Assembly (NCBI RefSeq): GCF_900182725.1
Contig: NZ_FXTO01000024.1
Coordinates: forward strand, 1-48,238
Length of the DNA stretch: 48,238 bases
Origin: Thalassovita litoralis
GTDB taxonomy: Bacteria; Pseudomonadota; Alphaproteobacteria; Rhodobacterales; Rhodobacteraceae
Direction: 5' to 3'
Part shown: one piece after another, positions 7,493 to 15,346 of the stretch
Layout: each line of letters starts with the position of its first letter
Numbering within the stretch: position 1 is the stretch's first letter
Translations under genes and position numbers: made by a program
Notes under the pieces: model-generated
Database searches by the model: none
Seen by the model: the letters and a program-made list of their open reading frames with translations, nothing else
What the model was told of the DNA's origin: nothing

Positions 7493-7849
7493 ATGCCTAG
7501 TGTGCAATTCGACGGGAACGGCTTCTACGCCGCGTTGGACGCGGTACGGGAGGAACGGAAGCTCACCTGGAGAAAGGTTGCAGAACAGTCGGGGGTGAGC
7601 GCTTCATCGCTCACGCGGATCTCGCAAGGGAAGAGACCGGATGTAGACAGCCTAGCATCTCTGTGCTCATGGGCGAAACTGAGCGCCGACGATTTCATGC
7701 GCGCGCACGACAGCAGTCAGAATGGCGAGCCCTCGTCGTTGACCAAAGCACTGATGTTGTTCCGCGCAGACCCAAACTTAGGAAAAGAACAGGCAGACGC
7801 TCTCGAGCGCATCATTCAATCCGCATATGAGGGCCTGAGGACGCACTGA
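7493..7849 (+). CDS. XRE-family HTH regulator, partner of ImmA-like peptidase
   Basis: The 118-residue protein has a Cro/C1-type helix-turn-helix at about residues 10-60: LTWRKVAEQSGVSASSLTRISQGKRPDVDSL is the typical scan, with the recognition helix at SASSLTRI. The C-terminal half is helical and of unknown role. ATG at 7493 is preferred to a TTG at 7475 because it better matches family N-termini; the ribosome binding site is weak (AAGAG). The stop overlaps the next start (TGATG), a hallmark of XRE/ImmA pairs in which the peptidase cleaves the repressor when stress is sensed. Confidence 0.85.
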   Translation: MPSVQFDGNGFYAALDAVREERKLTWRKVAEQSGVSASSLTRISQGKRPDVDSLASLCSWAKLSADDFMRAHDSSQNGEPSSLTKALMLFRADPNLGKEQADALERIIQSAYEGLRTH

Positions 7850-8463
7850 TGGCACTAAGGCGGGGCTTCAAGACCGATGCGGAATGGTACGCTCAGGATG
7901 TTCGACGCGAACTCGGCATCCCTGAAACCGGAAAACTGTGCCCATGGAGCCTCGCAAAACACCTTGAGCACATCGTTGTTGATCTTTCGTCATTCCAGAA
8001 AGAGCACCCACTCGACGTCGCACGCCTTCGGCAATGCACAGGCGCAAAGGGATTTTCTGCAGTCACCATTCACAAGGGTACTGCACGGCTTGTGATCTTG
8101 AACGATGGCCACGAGAAGCCACGTCAAACGGCGGATCTTGCTCACGAACTGGCACACGGACTCCTTCATCACGTCCCGCTGCCTTTGAGTGATGAAACTG
8201 GTGTACGCATGTTCAATGCCCGAGATGAAGAGGAGGCGCATTGGCTGGGACCAACCCTGTTGGTTCCAGGTCCCTCCGCCCACGCGATTGCGAGACAACG
8301 CCTTTCGATTGAAATGGCGGCAGCGCAGTATGGTGTGAGTAAGGAGTTAATGCGTATGCGGTTGAACATATCTGGCGCGTTTAAGCGTGCTAAGCCGCAC
8401 GGCCTCGCGCCAGAAGGCCAGCAGATCGCCATCCGGGCCCCGCGCCTCGCCTGGCGGTGCTAG
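7849..8463 (+). CDS. ImmA/IrrE-type zinc metallopeptidase, 3' end replaced
   Basis: The ImmA/IrrE (COG2856) signature HELAHGLLHH is at residues 99-108, with the zinc ligands in HExxH and the downstream acidic cluster DEEEAHWLGPTLLVP (about 129-143) supplying the third ligand. A substrate-recognition region of the type YGVSKELMRMRLNISG ends near residue 178, where family members usually end. The last 26 residues, after GAFKRA, do not look like this family and read antisense through the broken DUF1403 gene, so the original 3' end was probably lost at about 8385-8395. The catalytic domain is complete. It probably cleaves the co-encoded XRE repressor. Confidence 0.83.
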   Translation: MALRRGFKTDAEWYAQDVRRELGIPETGKLCPWSLAKHLEHIVVDLSSFQKEHPLDVARLRQCTGAKGFSAVTIHKGTARLVILNDGHEKPRQTADLAHELAHGLLHHVPLPLSDETGVRMFNARDEEEAHWLGPTLLVPGPSAHAIARQRLSIEMAAAQYGVSKELMRMRLNISGAFKRAKPHGLAPEGQQIAIRAPRLAWRC

Positions 8464-8733
8464 GTGATAGGCATCGCGGATGTCCGCCTCCCTCGCCAGC
8501 CGCCCTTCCAGTTTCGAGGTGACCGTCGCCGCACTCAGTGCCAGCCGGTTGGCGAGCAGTTTCACGGGCACACCATGCCTGGGATCACTGATCAGCTGAT
8601 CGAGCACCGTCAGCGCCGCCCCCGACCGAAAGGCCACAGTTTCAAGGGTTTCGGCACGCCTGGAGGTGACCCAGCCCGGCAGCTGCGGTAGGGTGTTCAG
8701 GTCGTCAGAGATGGTGGCGGGCTGATATGTCAT
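8347..8733 (-). pseudogene. DUF1403 family protein, C-terminally truncated
   Basis: Residues 1-115 match the start of DUF1403 proteins, found mostly on alphaproteobacterial plasmids: LPQLPGWVTSRRAETLE, then VAFRSGAALTVLDQL and LANRLALSAA. Family members have around 300 residues. Here the homology stops at AFWREAVRL and is followed by a short unrelated tail (STLKRARYVQPHTH) read from the antisense of the ImmA gene. Both genes were therefore cut at the same junction. The function of DUF1403 is unknown. No good ribosome binding site precedes the ATG at 8733. Confidence 0.72.
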
Positions 8734-8889
8734 GCCACAACACTAGTCTCTCGCGGCGCTTTCGTCCACAATATGATGCGCAAACCGCCCCGCTATGTCG
8801 CGCGCAATTACGTCCAATAAGTTTGCATTATCGGACATCAAGAGATATGCTAGGACGCAGTTTAATTTCACCACCGGATTCACTGGAAA

Positions 8890-9987
8890 ATGCCCTCAGA
8901 GGACGAGAAGTCGACATCATCAAACTCTGGTGCGTTTTGTATCGCTCAGAACGGCGACAGCGATCAAGAAAAAAGCGACGACATCTCCCTACCCGCCCAC
9001 GTCGCGGGATCCGGCAGCCTTGATCGCCTGGTCGACGCCGCCCGAGATTATGCGCGCGCCGCAGCTTCTGACAATACGCTGAAAGCCTATGCCAAGGATT
9101 GGGCGCATTTCGCGCGGTGGTGTCGGATGAAGGGCGCGGAGCCTCTGCCCCCGTCGCCTGAAATGATCGGGCTTTATCTCGCAGACCTGGCGTCCGGAGC
9201 GGGCCCCTCCCCTGCCCTATCGGTCAGTACCATCGAACGTCGCCTCTCCGGCCTTGCCTGGAACTATGCGCAACGCGGCTTTGTCCTCGATCGTAAGAAC
9301 CGCCACATCGCAACAGTGCTGGCCGGGATCAAACGCAAACACGCCCGTCCGCCGGTGCAGAAGGAAGCGATCCTGGCCGAGGACATCCTCGCGATGGTCG
9401 CCACCCTGCCCTACGACCTGCGCGGGCTCAGGGACCGCGCCATCCTGCTCCTCGGGTACGCCGGCGGGCTCCGCCGCTCCGAGATCGTCAGCCTGGATGT
9501 CGGAAAGGACGACACGCCCGATTCAGGCGGCTGGATCGAGATCCTCGACGACGGCGCCGTGCTGACGCTCAACGCCAAGACCGGCTGGCGCGAGGTCGAG
9601 ATCGGTCTGGGATCGTCTAACTCCAGCTGCCCTGTGCATGCGCTCGAGCAGTGGTTGCACTTCGCCAGGATCGACTTCGGGCCGGTCTTTGTCGGCACCA
9701 CTCGGGGTGGAAAGAAGGCCCTGGAGACAAGGCTGAACGACAAGCATGTCGCGCGGCTGATCAAGCGAACGGTCCTGGACGCCGGCATCCGATCCGAACT
9801 GCCCGAAAAGGAACGCCTGGCACTGTTCTCTGGCCATTCTCTGCGCGCAGGTCTCGCCAGTTCGGCCGAGGTGGACGAGCGGTATGTGCAGAAGCACCTT
9901 GGCCACGCTTCGGCACAGATGACCCGCCGCTACCAACGCCGCCGCGACCGCTTCCGCGTGAACCTGACGAAAGCCGCTGGATTGTAA
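8890..9987 (+). CDS. Tyrosine recombinase / integrase
   Basis: The 365-residue protein has an N-terminal SAM-like core-binding domain (about 45-150) and a C-terminal catalytic domain. All active-site residues are present: Arg195/196 in GGLRRSEI, Lys230 in NAKTG, His316 and Arg319 in HSLRAG, His339 in HLGHAS and the nucleophile Tyr348 in RRYQRR. It is of the XerC/D-like, site-specific type common on rhodobacterial plasmids. It may resolve plasmid multimers or mobilise a nearby segment; no flanking direct repeat or attachment site could be recognised. An upstream start is possible, because the first 35 residues are poorly conserved in this family. Confidence 0.9.
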   Translation: MPSEDEKSTSSNSGAFCIAQNGDSDQEKSDDISLPAHVAGSGSLDRLVDAARDYARAAASDNTLKAYAKDWAHFARWCRMKGAEPLPPSPEMIGLYLADLASGAGPSPALSVSTIERRLSGLAWNYAQRGFVLDRKNRHIATVLAGIKRKHARPPVQKEAILAEDILAMVATLPYDLRGLRDRAILLLGYAGGLRRSEIVSLDVGKDDTPDSGGWIEILDDGAVLTLNAKTGWREVEIGLGSSNSSCPVHALEQWLHFARIDFGPVFVGTTRGGKKALETRLNDKHVARLIKRTVLDAGIRSELPEKERLALFSGHSLRAGLASSAEVDERYVQKHLGHASAQMTRRYQRRRDRFRVNLTKAAGL

Positions 9988-10084
9988 TCTTGCGAACTGT
10001 CATCCTGTCATTAATCCTTGGCCGGTCTGAGCTGATGAAGTCAAGAAGATCTGCATCTTCAGCCTGCTCGGTGTCGGGAACGGG

Positions 10085-11443
10085 CTCAGGCAAGGGCTTC
10101 AACGCACCATCGTCCTCGTCGTCGCGTGCGTTCGCGCCAAGCGCTTGACCAGCAGAAGTGATTTCCGTACCGTGGCCGATACCATCCGCGTAACTCCCCG
10201 TTGAAAGCTCAGCGCCCTGCTGTCGGTTCACAGCTGAAGACATCAGCGTATTCCCGAGGCTCATCCTCGGGCCGGACAAAGCCGCGATTAACGACAAGCT
10301 CGCCATGCGATAAAGCGTCACAAAAGCCCCTGCCCGCGCGATCTCTTCATCGTCGAAGATCAACGGCCGAGTCTCGAGCTTCTCCATCGCAATTTCCAAC
10401 TCGCCAAGTCGCGCGTCGACTTCCTCGGGGAATTCATCCTGGCCCTCGTATTCCTCTTCGAGCGCCCGGTATTCGGCAAGAAGCTTGGCATGGGCCGCGC
10501 CTTCGTCATCCGTCATCGGTGCCGGGTCTCCGCTCAGCCGCCGCAAACCGTGGCTGTAGCCATAGGGCAGGTCGAGCGAGACCTCGATCCATTTCCAACC
10601 TTCGGTCGCAATGGCTTCGGCTTCAGCCTGAAGCTTCTCGCTGACCAGACGATCGAACAGGGCGGGGTCTTCCAGCCAGCCGCCGTCATCGCCCTGGAAG
10701 AGGTCGTGCAACATGGTGCCGCCAGCAGACTCATAGGCATCGATGCCGACAAAGACAGCACGACGATCGGATGCCCGCACCGAGGTTTCCGTCAGCATCC
10801 GCCGGATCTGATAGGGCTCCTTGTTCCAGGACGAGCGGATCGCCTCCCAGACCTGAACCTGGCGCTCATGATCCGGGTTAACCGTCAAGGCCATCAGCTG
10901 CTCCAGCGTCATTTCATCCTCGGCATAAAGCTCGAGCAGGGCAGGGGCCACGACGGCGAGTTTCAAGCGCTGTTTGATCACCTGCGGCCTGACGAAGAAG
11001 GCGGTTGCGATCTCTTCGTCGCCCTGACCCTTCTCCTGCAGCGCCACGAAGGCGCGGAACTGATCGAGTGGATGCAGGACAGCGCGCTTCATGTTCTCGG
11101 CGAGCGAGTCGTCTTCGGCGAGGATCGTGGACTTCGCATCCCGCACGAAGCAGGGAATGGGCGTCGTCTTGGCCAGGCGCTTCTGCTTCACCAAGAGTGA
11201 CAGGGCCTGGAAGCGCCTACCGCCAGCGGGTATTTTGAACTTGCCTGTCTCGGACCCATCATCCGCCAGAACGGGCCGGACGCACAGGCTTTGCAGCAAC
11301 CCGCGGCGGGCGATGTCTTCGGCCAGTTCCTCGACCGAGATGCCGGCCTTGATGCGCCGGACGTTGGACTGGCTCAGCACGAGCTTGTCGAAGGGAATGT
11401 CCCGGAACGGGGACTGGGTGACTTTCTGGGCAGGTTTCGCCAT
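10085..11443 (-). pseudogene. Large ParB-like protein, frameshifted and truncated
   Basis: ATG at 11443 follows GGAGGAGAT. Residues 1-330 are an ordinary ParB/KorB-like N-terminal domain: LVLSQSNVRR, AGGRRFQAL, the SLAENM box and a helix-turn-helix around DEEIATAFFVRPQVIKQRL. After FVT (about base 10325) the frame becomes meaningless, but a frame two bases over reads LSHGELVVNRGFVRPEDEP, which matches GHDGVLRVEKGLVRPEDIP in the intact paralogue at 25329-27500. Further on the first frame again looks genuine (DDEDDGALKPLPE), so two opposite frameshifts are likely. Homology then stops near 10085, about 200 residues early, and the open frame runs on into the antisense of the integrase. A nonfunctional relic of a plasmid maintenance or regulatory protein. 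Confidence 0.74.
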
Positions 11444-11554
11444 CAGATCTCCTCCACGACGGGCGCCGGAAGCCACTCTTCCGATCTCACTTCCCGTCAC
11501 CCTCAAACCAACAACCCTTTCCCTCTCATATTCTGACGCTCGCGAGGCAGGACT

Positions 11555-11627
11555 TTAACAGCTGTTAAGTCGACAGTCCCGAGGTGGCGGAAAAGTACGC
11601 AGTCTCTCAACCTTAACAGCTGTTAAG
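11555..11627. promoter_or_regulatory. Pair of parS-like centromere palindromes
   Basis: The perfect 14-base palindrome TTAACAGCTGTTAA occurs at 11555-11568 and again at 11613-11626, extended there to 16 bases with flanking C and G. Their centres are 58 bases apart. The second copy overlaps the repC stop codon. The repABC partition site is typically a 16-base palindrome with GC or AGCT at its centre, bound by RepB, and sites downstream of repC are known. No other copy was noticed in the window. Confidence 0.62.
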
Positions 11628-12834
11628 CTGCAGATCGTCGCCCAATCAATGCCATGACCATCGGCCCACAGGAGAACTCGCCGGCCGCAGCTTTGGCAGT
11701 CAGAGCTCGCAAGTATCCACCAGGCGATCTTATGTCGGCGAAGCGTTCCAGCATCGCAGCAACGACGATCGACGCTTGCTCCGGACCCATGAACCGCTGT
11801 GCTTCTTCCCATGCAGACGCACTGATCCCCATGGCTGGCCGCACATGGCCCGCCGCATCGAAAAGCTGATGCCAATGCCGGATCTCACCTTGGTAGAAGG
11901 TCTTCAGCGAGGGACATGCCGCTATCACTAGGTGAAGCGGGATCTTTGGCAGATGTCTTGTGTCCTGTTCATCAACGTCAGCCACCGGCTCATTCGTATC
12001 CACATCTGGCACACCCGCCGCCGCCCCGCTTTTTTCTAAAGCCGGCTCAAAATCTATAGATTCTTTATTTGAATTATGATGGTGACGCTCAGATTGGGCA
12101 TCATTGGTGTTCATTTCTTCTGTTTCAGGGCCATCAATGATGTTGCGTGCCTGGTCAAGGAGAGCTTCAAGATCGGCTCGATAGGCCGCGAGGTCCTCAA
12201 TTGAAAGCTTGCGGCGAAGCGCGCGGGCTGTGAGGGCAGCCTTGTCGCGAAGCTGATCCCAGAAGCCTAGGCCTGGCTGCATCTCGTCTCCGAACTCGGC
12301 GAGGGCCGCGAGATCGCGTCGCATGAGGCTTACGACCTCTCTCAGGCGCCTGACGCGCTCCTCAGCCTCACGTACGGCCTCTGCGGCCCGTGCTATCTCC
12401 TCGGACTGGCAGTAGAGCGGGGAAAGATCGAAGCCAAAGGCGACGCGGTCTTCGCCGTGCTTGCGGACGTAGCGCTTCCCATTGGGGCTATCGCGCCGCT
12501 GGAGCAAGCCAGCCTCGACGAGACGCGCGAGGTGACGACGCATCGTTGAGCACGGCATGCCATTCAGGCGCTCGCAGATCGCCTTGTTCGAGGGGAAGAC
12601 GACCATCTCGGCGTTCCCGCCAAGCGCATCGTCCGGAAAGAAGCTGAGGAGCCCCTGCAAAACAGTCAGATCACGTTCCGAGACCCCAAAGGCCGCTTGC
12701 GCCTTGGAGAGCTCGCGCAGGAGTTCCCACTTGTTAACGGGTCTGGCCGGAACAGATGCCTCGGGTCGCTCGATGACGCGCAAATGAGCGTGCGAAATCG
12801 GCCGCATAAACGGCGAAATTGGTGTGTACTCCAT
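11623..12834 (-). CDS. repC: RepC, replication initiator of a repABC plasmid
   Basis: The 403-residue protein has the RepC layout: an N-terminal winged-helix domain (about 35-130, including NGMPCSTMRRHLARLVEAGLL as recognition region and DSPNGKRYVRK), a coiled middle segment rich in Arg, Glu and Ala (150-250), a low-complexity linker, and a conserved C-terminal domain with AACPSLKTFYQG and YLRALTAKAAAGEF. RepC binds the origin inside its own gene. ATG at 12834 is chosen; an in-frame GTG four codons upstream is an alternative. The gene follows repB after 213 bases that carry an antisense RNA. Palindromes at the stop codon may be the partition site. Confidence 0.93.
   Translation of the reverse strand: MEYTPISPFMRPISHAHLRVIERPEASVPARPVNKWELLRELSKAQAAFGVSERDLTVLQGLLSFFPDDALGGNAEMVVFPSNKAICERLNGMPCSTMRRHLARLVEAGLLQRRDSPNGKRYVRKHGEDRVAFGFDLSPLYCQSEEIARAAEAVREAEERVRRLREVVSLMRRDLAALAEFGDEMQPGLGFWDQLRDKAALTARALRRKLSIEDLAAYRADLEALLDQARNIIDGPETEEMNTNDAQSERHHHNSNKESIDFEPALEKSGAAAGVPDVDTNEPVADVDEQDTRHLPKIPLHLVIAACPSLKTFYQGEIRHWHQLFDAAGHVRPAMGISASAWEEAQRFMGPEQASIVVAAMLERFADIRSPGGYLRALTAKAAAGEFSCGPMVMALIGRRSAA
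12040..12095. other. AT-rich stretch within repC, candidate origin of replication
   Basis: This segment is strikingly AT-rich inside an otherwise GC-rich gene, containing ATCTATAGATTC and TTTATTTGAATTATGATG. repABC plasmids are known to carry oriV as an AT-rich region in the middle of repC. It encodes the low-complexity Asn/Ser/Lys linker of the protein. Confidence 0.5.
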
Positions 12835-12884
12835 GAAAATGTTCACGAAGACAAAAATTCTAGGGCCCGCGAATCGCTTTGCGC

Positions 12885-12913
12885 TTGCGGGGTAGGGGCC
12901 AGAACGCTACATT
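12885..12913 (+). promoter_or_regulatory. Promoter of the antisense RNA
   Basis: TTGCGG (12885-12890) and TACATT (12908-12913) are 17 bases apart on the strand opposite to repABC. A transcript starting around 12920 would end at the hairpin terminator at 12969-13010. This is the expected place and direction for the repABC counter-transcribed RNA promoter. Confidence 0.52.
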
Positions 12914-12919
12914 CAGAAG

Positions 12920-13008
12920 TGCGAAAACTGAGATTTTGTAGCGGGCTGATCCCGGTGCGAAACCTTACAAAGGTCTCGTGAAGCTAGCTTCTCGGGGCCT
13001 TTTTCTTT
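12920..13008 (+). ncRNA. Counter-transcribed RNA (incompatibility RNA) of repABC
   Basis: Family knowledge: repABC operons encode a small RNA, antisense to the repB-repC spacer, that lowers RepC synthesis and sets copy number and incompatibility. Here the spacer (12835-13047) is conserved in length, has a plus-strand promoter and ends in a strong terminator. The expected product is about 85-90 nt, slightly longer than well-studied examples, so the start site may be somewhat further downstream. Its target is the leader of repC mRNA. Confidence 0.62.
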
Positions 13009-13010
13009 TT
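12969..13010 (+). terminator. Rho-independent terminator of the antisense RNA
   Basis: A 15-base stem with one mismatch and two G-T pairs has arms AAAGGTCTCGTGAAG and CTTCTCGGGGCCTTT, a CTAG loop and the tract TTTTTCTTTTT. It is the strongest terminator I see in the window. The stem would also form on the repABC mRNA just upstream of repC and could act as part of the attenuation switch. Confidence 0.72.
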
Positions 13011-13047
13011 GCCTGTATCGTGCCTCCTTCTTGTTGGTTGCTCTTCC

Positions 13048-13977
13048 TCAGTCTTCTGAACGCTTCCAGCGCTCATGAAGCTCGGTAATCAGCTTTGGGG
13101 CATTGCCCTCCAACCAGCTGATAAAATCAGGTTCATCCGTAGTCAGATCGAGTTTAAGCTGCTTGCCTTGGCGGCTGGTCTTGACCGTCGCAGCTCCGAC
13201 ACCGGGGATCGCCAAAGCAGGCACGCCTTTTCTAGACGGGCTTGCTTTCTTCTCTGCGCTCTTCGCGGCTGCCAGAACTGCGAGAAACGCACGCTCAGAA
13301 ACCTCATCGACCGAGCCGGAACTTTCGGACTTGGCTGCATGAGCTACGGCTTGCAGTTGGTCTCGATCACCGTCGTAGGCACCCAAAGCCTTTTTGAGCT
13401 CTTCCCATCTCGGGCGACCAATCCCGGGAGCCGCACCAATTGCCTGGATGAGTTCCTCGCCGACCGTCCGAACGACACTCAAGAGTTGTGAAACCCCGGC
13501 TTCGTGGAGGTTAAGGACTTCGGCGACACCTCGATTGGTGCGCTCAGCCCCTTCCAAATGATCACCGTCCAGAAGTGCCGTCGCAACGAGCGCACGCTCA
13601 ATAAAGCTCAGATCACGACGCTCTTGGTTCTCGAGAAGCTGATCTCGAAGCGCTTGATCACCCTCAACCTCTGTGACGATGGCTCGAACTTTGATACCGA
13701 GTTCGCGACATGCTTCCAAGCGTCTGCGGCCATAGATCAGGTTGTAGCGATCGCCTTCCAGTGGGCGCACCAAGACGGGCACACGCTGACCGTTCTTGGA
13801 AATAGAGTTCTTCAGGCCCTCAACTTCAATCTGAAGCCTGTCATCCAACCGTCCTTCGGTAAGGATCTGCGCCGGATCGATCTCAAATACACCGCCACGC
13901 AGTCGGCGCCCTTCAAGAGCGTCAGGAGCGTTGCGAAGGGTCTGCAGCGGCAGGCCAAGTTTAGGCTTTCTTGCCAT
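13048..13977 (-). CDS. repB: RepB, ParB-type partition protein of repABC
   Basis: The 309-residue protein shows the ParB N-terminal core: LVRPLEGDRYNLIYGRRR with the arginine patch at 83-86, then ENQERRDLS (116-124) and a helix-turn-helix around RGVAEVLNLHEAGVSQLL (about 142-160). It binds the centromere and, with RepA, segregates the plasmid and represses the operon. ATG at 13977 (MARKPKLG) is preferred over the longer frame to 14016; it overlaps the end of repA by 17 bases. The length is typical of RepB. Confidence 0.92.
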   Translation of the reverse strand: MARKPKLGLPLQTLRNAPDALEGRRLRGGVFEIDPAQILTEGRLDDRLQIEVEGLKNSISKNGQRVPVLVRPLEGDRYNLIYGRRRLEACRELGIKVRAIVTEVEGDQALRDQLLENQERRDLSFIERALVATALLDGDHLEGAERTNRGVAEVLNLHEAGVSQLLSVVRTVGEELIQAIGAAPGIGRPRWEELKKALGAYDGDRDQLQAVAHAAKSESSGSVDEVSERAFLAVLAAAKSAEKKASPSRKGVPALAIPGVGAATVKTSRQGKQLKLDLTTDEPDFISWLEGNAPKLITELHERWKRSED

Positions 13978-15154
13978 TCCGACCCCATGTGTTCTGGATG
14001 ATTTCAGCGATCTCATCGTTCACTGCGTTCATGGATTCGATCGCACGATCAAACGTCTGACGCGTGAAGTCCTTTTTGTCAGCTTCGTAGAGCGTTTGCT
14101 TGGTCAAGCCGGCATCAGATATTGCGGTCGATTCAACCATGTGATTGGTCAGGACCGACCTCCCAAACAGCCCGCGAATGAAGGCGATGACTTCGGTTTG
14201 TGGCGCGTCGCCGACTTTGTATCGCGTTGGCAAGAAGCGCAGCCAATCGAAGCGCAGATTTGCGCCTGCATCCCTGATCACTCCCAGGAGATCCGCAGTC
14301 ATTCGCAGGAATTGAGACATCGACATGAGGTCAAGCATCTGCGGGTGAACCGTCACGAGGACACCCGAGGACGCAGAAAGTGCTGACATCGTCAAGAAAC
14401 CAAGCTGCGGCGGGCAGTCGATCACAACAACGTCGTAGTTTGCTTCAACACTATCGAGTGCGTCATGAACTCTCGCGAAGAACGCCTTCGCTCCGCCTCG
14501 CTGGATAGCAGCAGGCGTCTCGTGCTCGAACTCCATGAGTTCAAGGTTGCCCGGGATAAGATCAAGGCCGCGGATGTAAGTCTTGCGGATCACTTCGGCG
14601 ATCGGAACCGGATCGTCGTAGCGAACGGCATCATAGAGGGTTCCGCCCTCCATAAGGTCGAGTTCTGGCTGGATTCCATGAAGAGCCGAAAGAGATGCTT
14701 GGGGGTCGAGATCGATCGCAAGAACCCTGTACCCCTTTAGCGCCAAGCGCTGAGCGAGGTGAGCAGACGTCGTCGTTTTGCCGGAGCCGCCCTTGAAGTT
14801 CACCACTGATATGACTTGAAGCTCGTCACCGTCGCGACGCCCAGGCACGTAAGTTCCAGACTTTTTTGCATTTCCTTCAAGCGTCTGCCGGATTTCCCAG
14901 ATATCGTCGAGCGTATAGCGGCGATGACTTCCCGCCGTCGTCTCGACGTCAACGATCTTTCCTTCTCGATGAAGCTTCCGAAGATAGGTATGGTCGACGC
15001 CAAGGAGCTCAGCAGCTTCGCCGCTGGTCAAAGTGCGCATCACCTTCTTTGCATCTGGTGGGAAGTGCGCAGCGCGCTGAGCATGCAGGTTCGACGCGAG
15101 AAGTTCCGCGTAGTGCCCGATGGCGATATCAAGATCCTGTTCTGCTTCGCTCAT
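13961..15154 (-). CDS. repA: RepA, ParA-type partition ATPase of repABC
   Basis: The 397-residue protein has an N-terminal winged-helix DNA-binding region (about 38-95, MerR-like SGEAAELLGVDHTYLRKL) that autoregulates the operon, followed by a deviant Walker A P-loop KGGSGKTTT (121-129), a switch motif at LDPQASLS and Walker B VVVIDCPPQLG. With RepB it segregates the plasmid. The gene is the first of the repABC operon; GGGGCAG lies before the ATG. The 190 bases upstream hold the promoter region, with a short direct repeat CGCGTT-T/A-TTTT near 15176 and 15194. Confidence 0.94.
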   Translation of the reverse strand: MSEAEQDLDIAIGHYAELLASNLHAQRAAHFPPDAKKVMRTLTSGEAAELLGVDHTYLRKLHREGKIVDVETTAGSHRRYTLDDIWEIRQTLEGNAKKSGTYVPGRRDGDELQVISVVNFKGGSGKTTTSAHLAQRLALKGYRVLAIDLDPQASLSALHGIQPELDLMEGGTLYDAVRYDDPVPIAEVIRKTYIRGLDLIPGNLELMEFEHETPAAIQRGGAKAFFARVHDALDSVEANYDVVVIDCPPQLGFLTMSALSASSGVLVTVHPQMLDLMSMSQFLRMTADLLGVIRDAGANLRFDWLRFLPTRYKVGDAPQTEVIAFIRGLFGRSVLTNHMVESTAISDAGLTKQTLYEADKKDFTRQTFDRAIESMNAVNDEIAEIIQNTWGRNGKKA

Positions 15155-15346
15155 GTCTGCCCCGATCCGTGGGCGCGTTTTTTATGTGACCGCGCGTTAT
15201 TTTTCGAGACTATTGCCCGACCAGCCAGATTCGTGCAAGCACTTTCTAGATATTGCGTCGTGCACCAAGTCCACCACAAGGGTAGCGTTCCATTACTCCG
15301 AGGCTGTGGTCGTGCGGGATCTCCTGCGCGGTGCGTGAACCGGGGC

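Noticed and set aside
11555-11627. The two palindromes as a bidirectional terminator of repC
   Set aside because: The stems lack GC-rich arms and a T-run; the exact duplication fits a protein-binding site better.
15160-15346. Direct repeat CGCGTT-T/A-TTTT upstream of repA as iterons
   Set aside because: Only two short copies exist and repABC plasmids do not use iterons; a role in repA autoregulation is possible but not supported.
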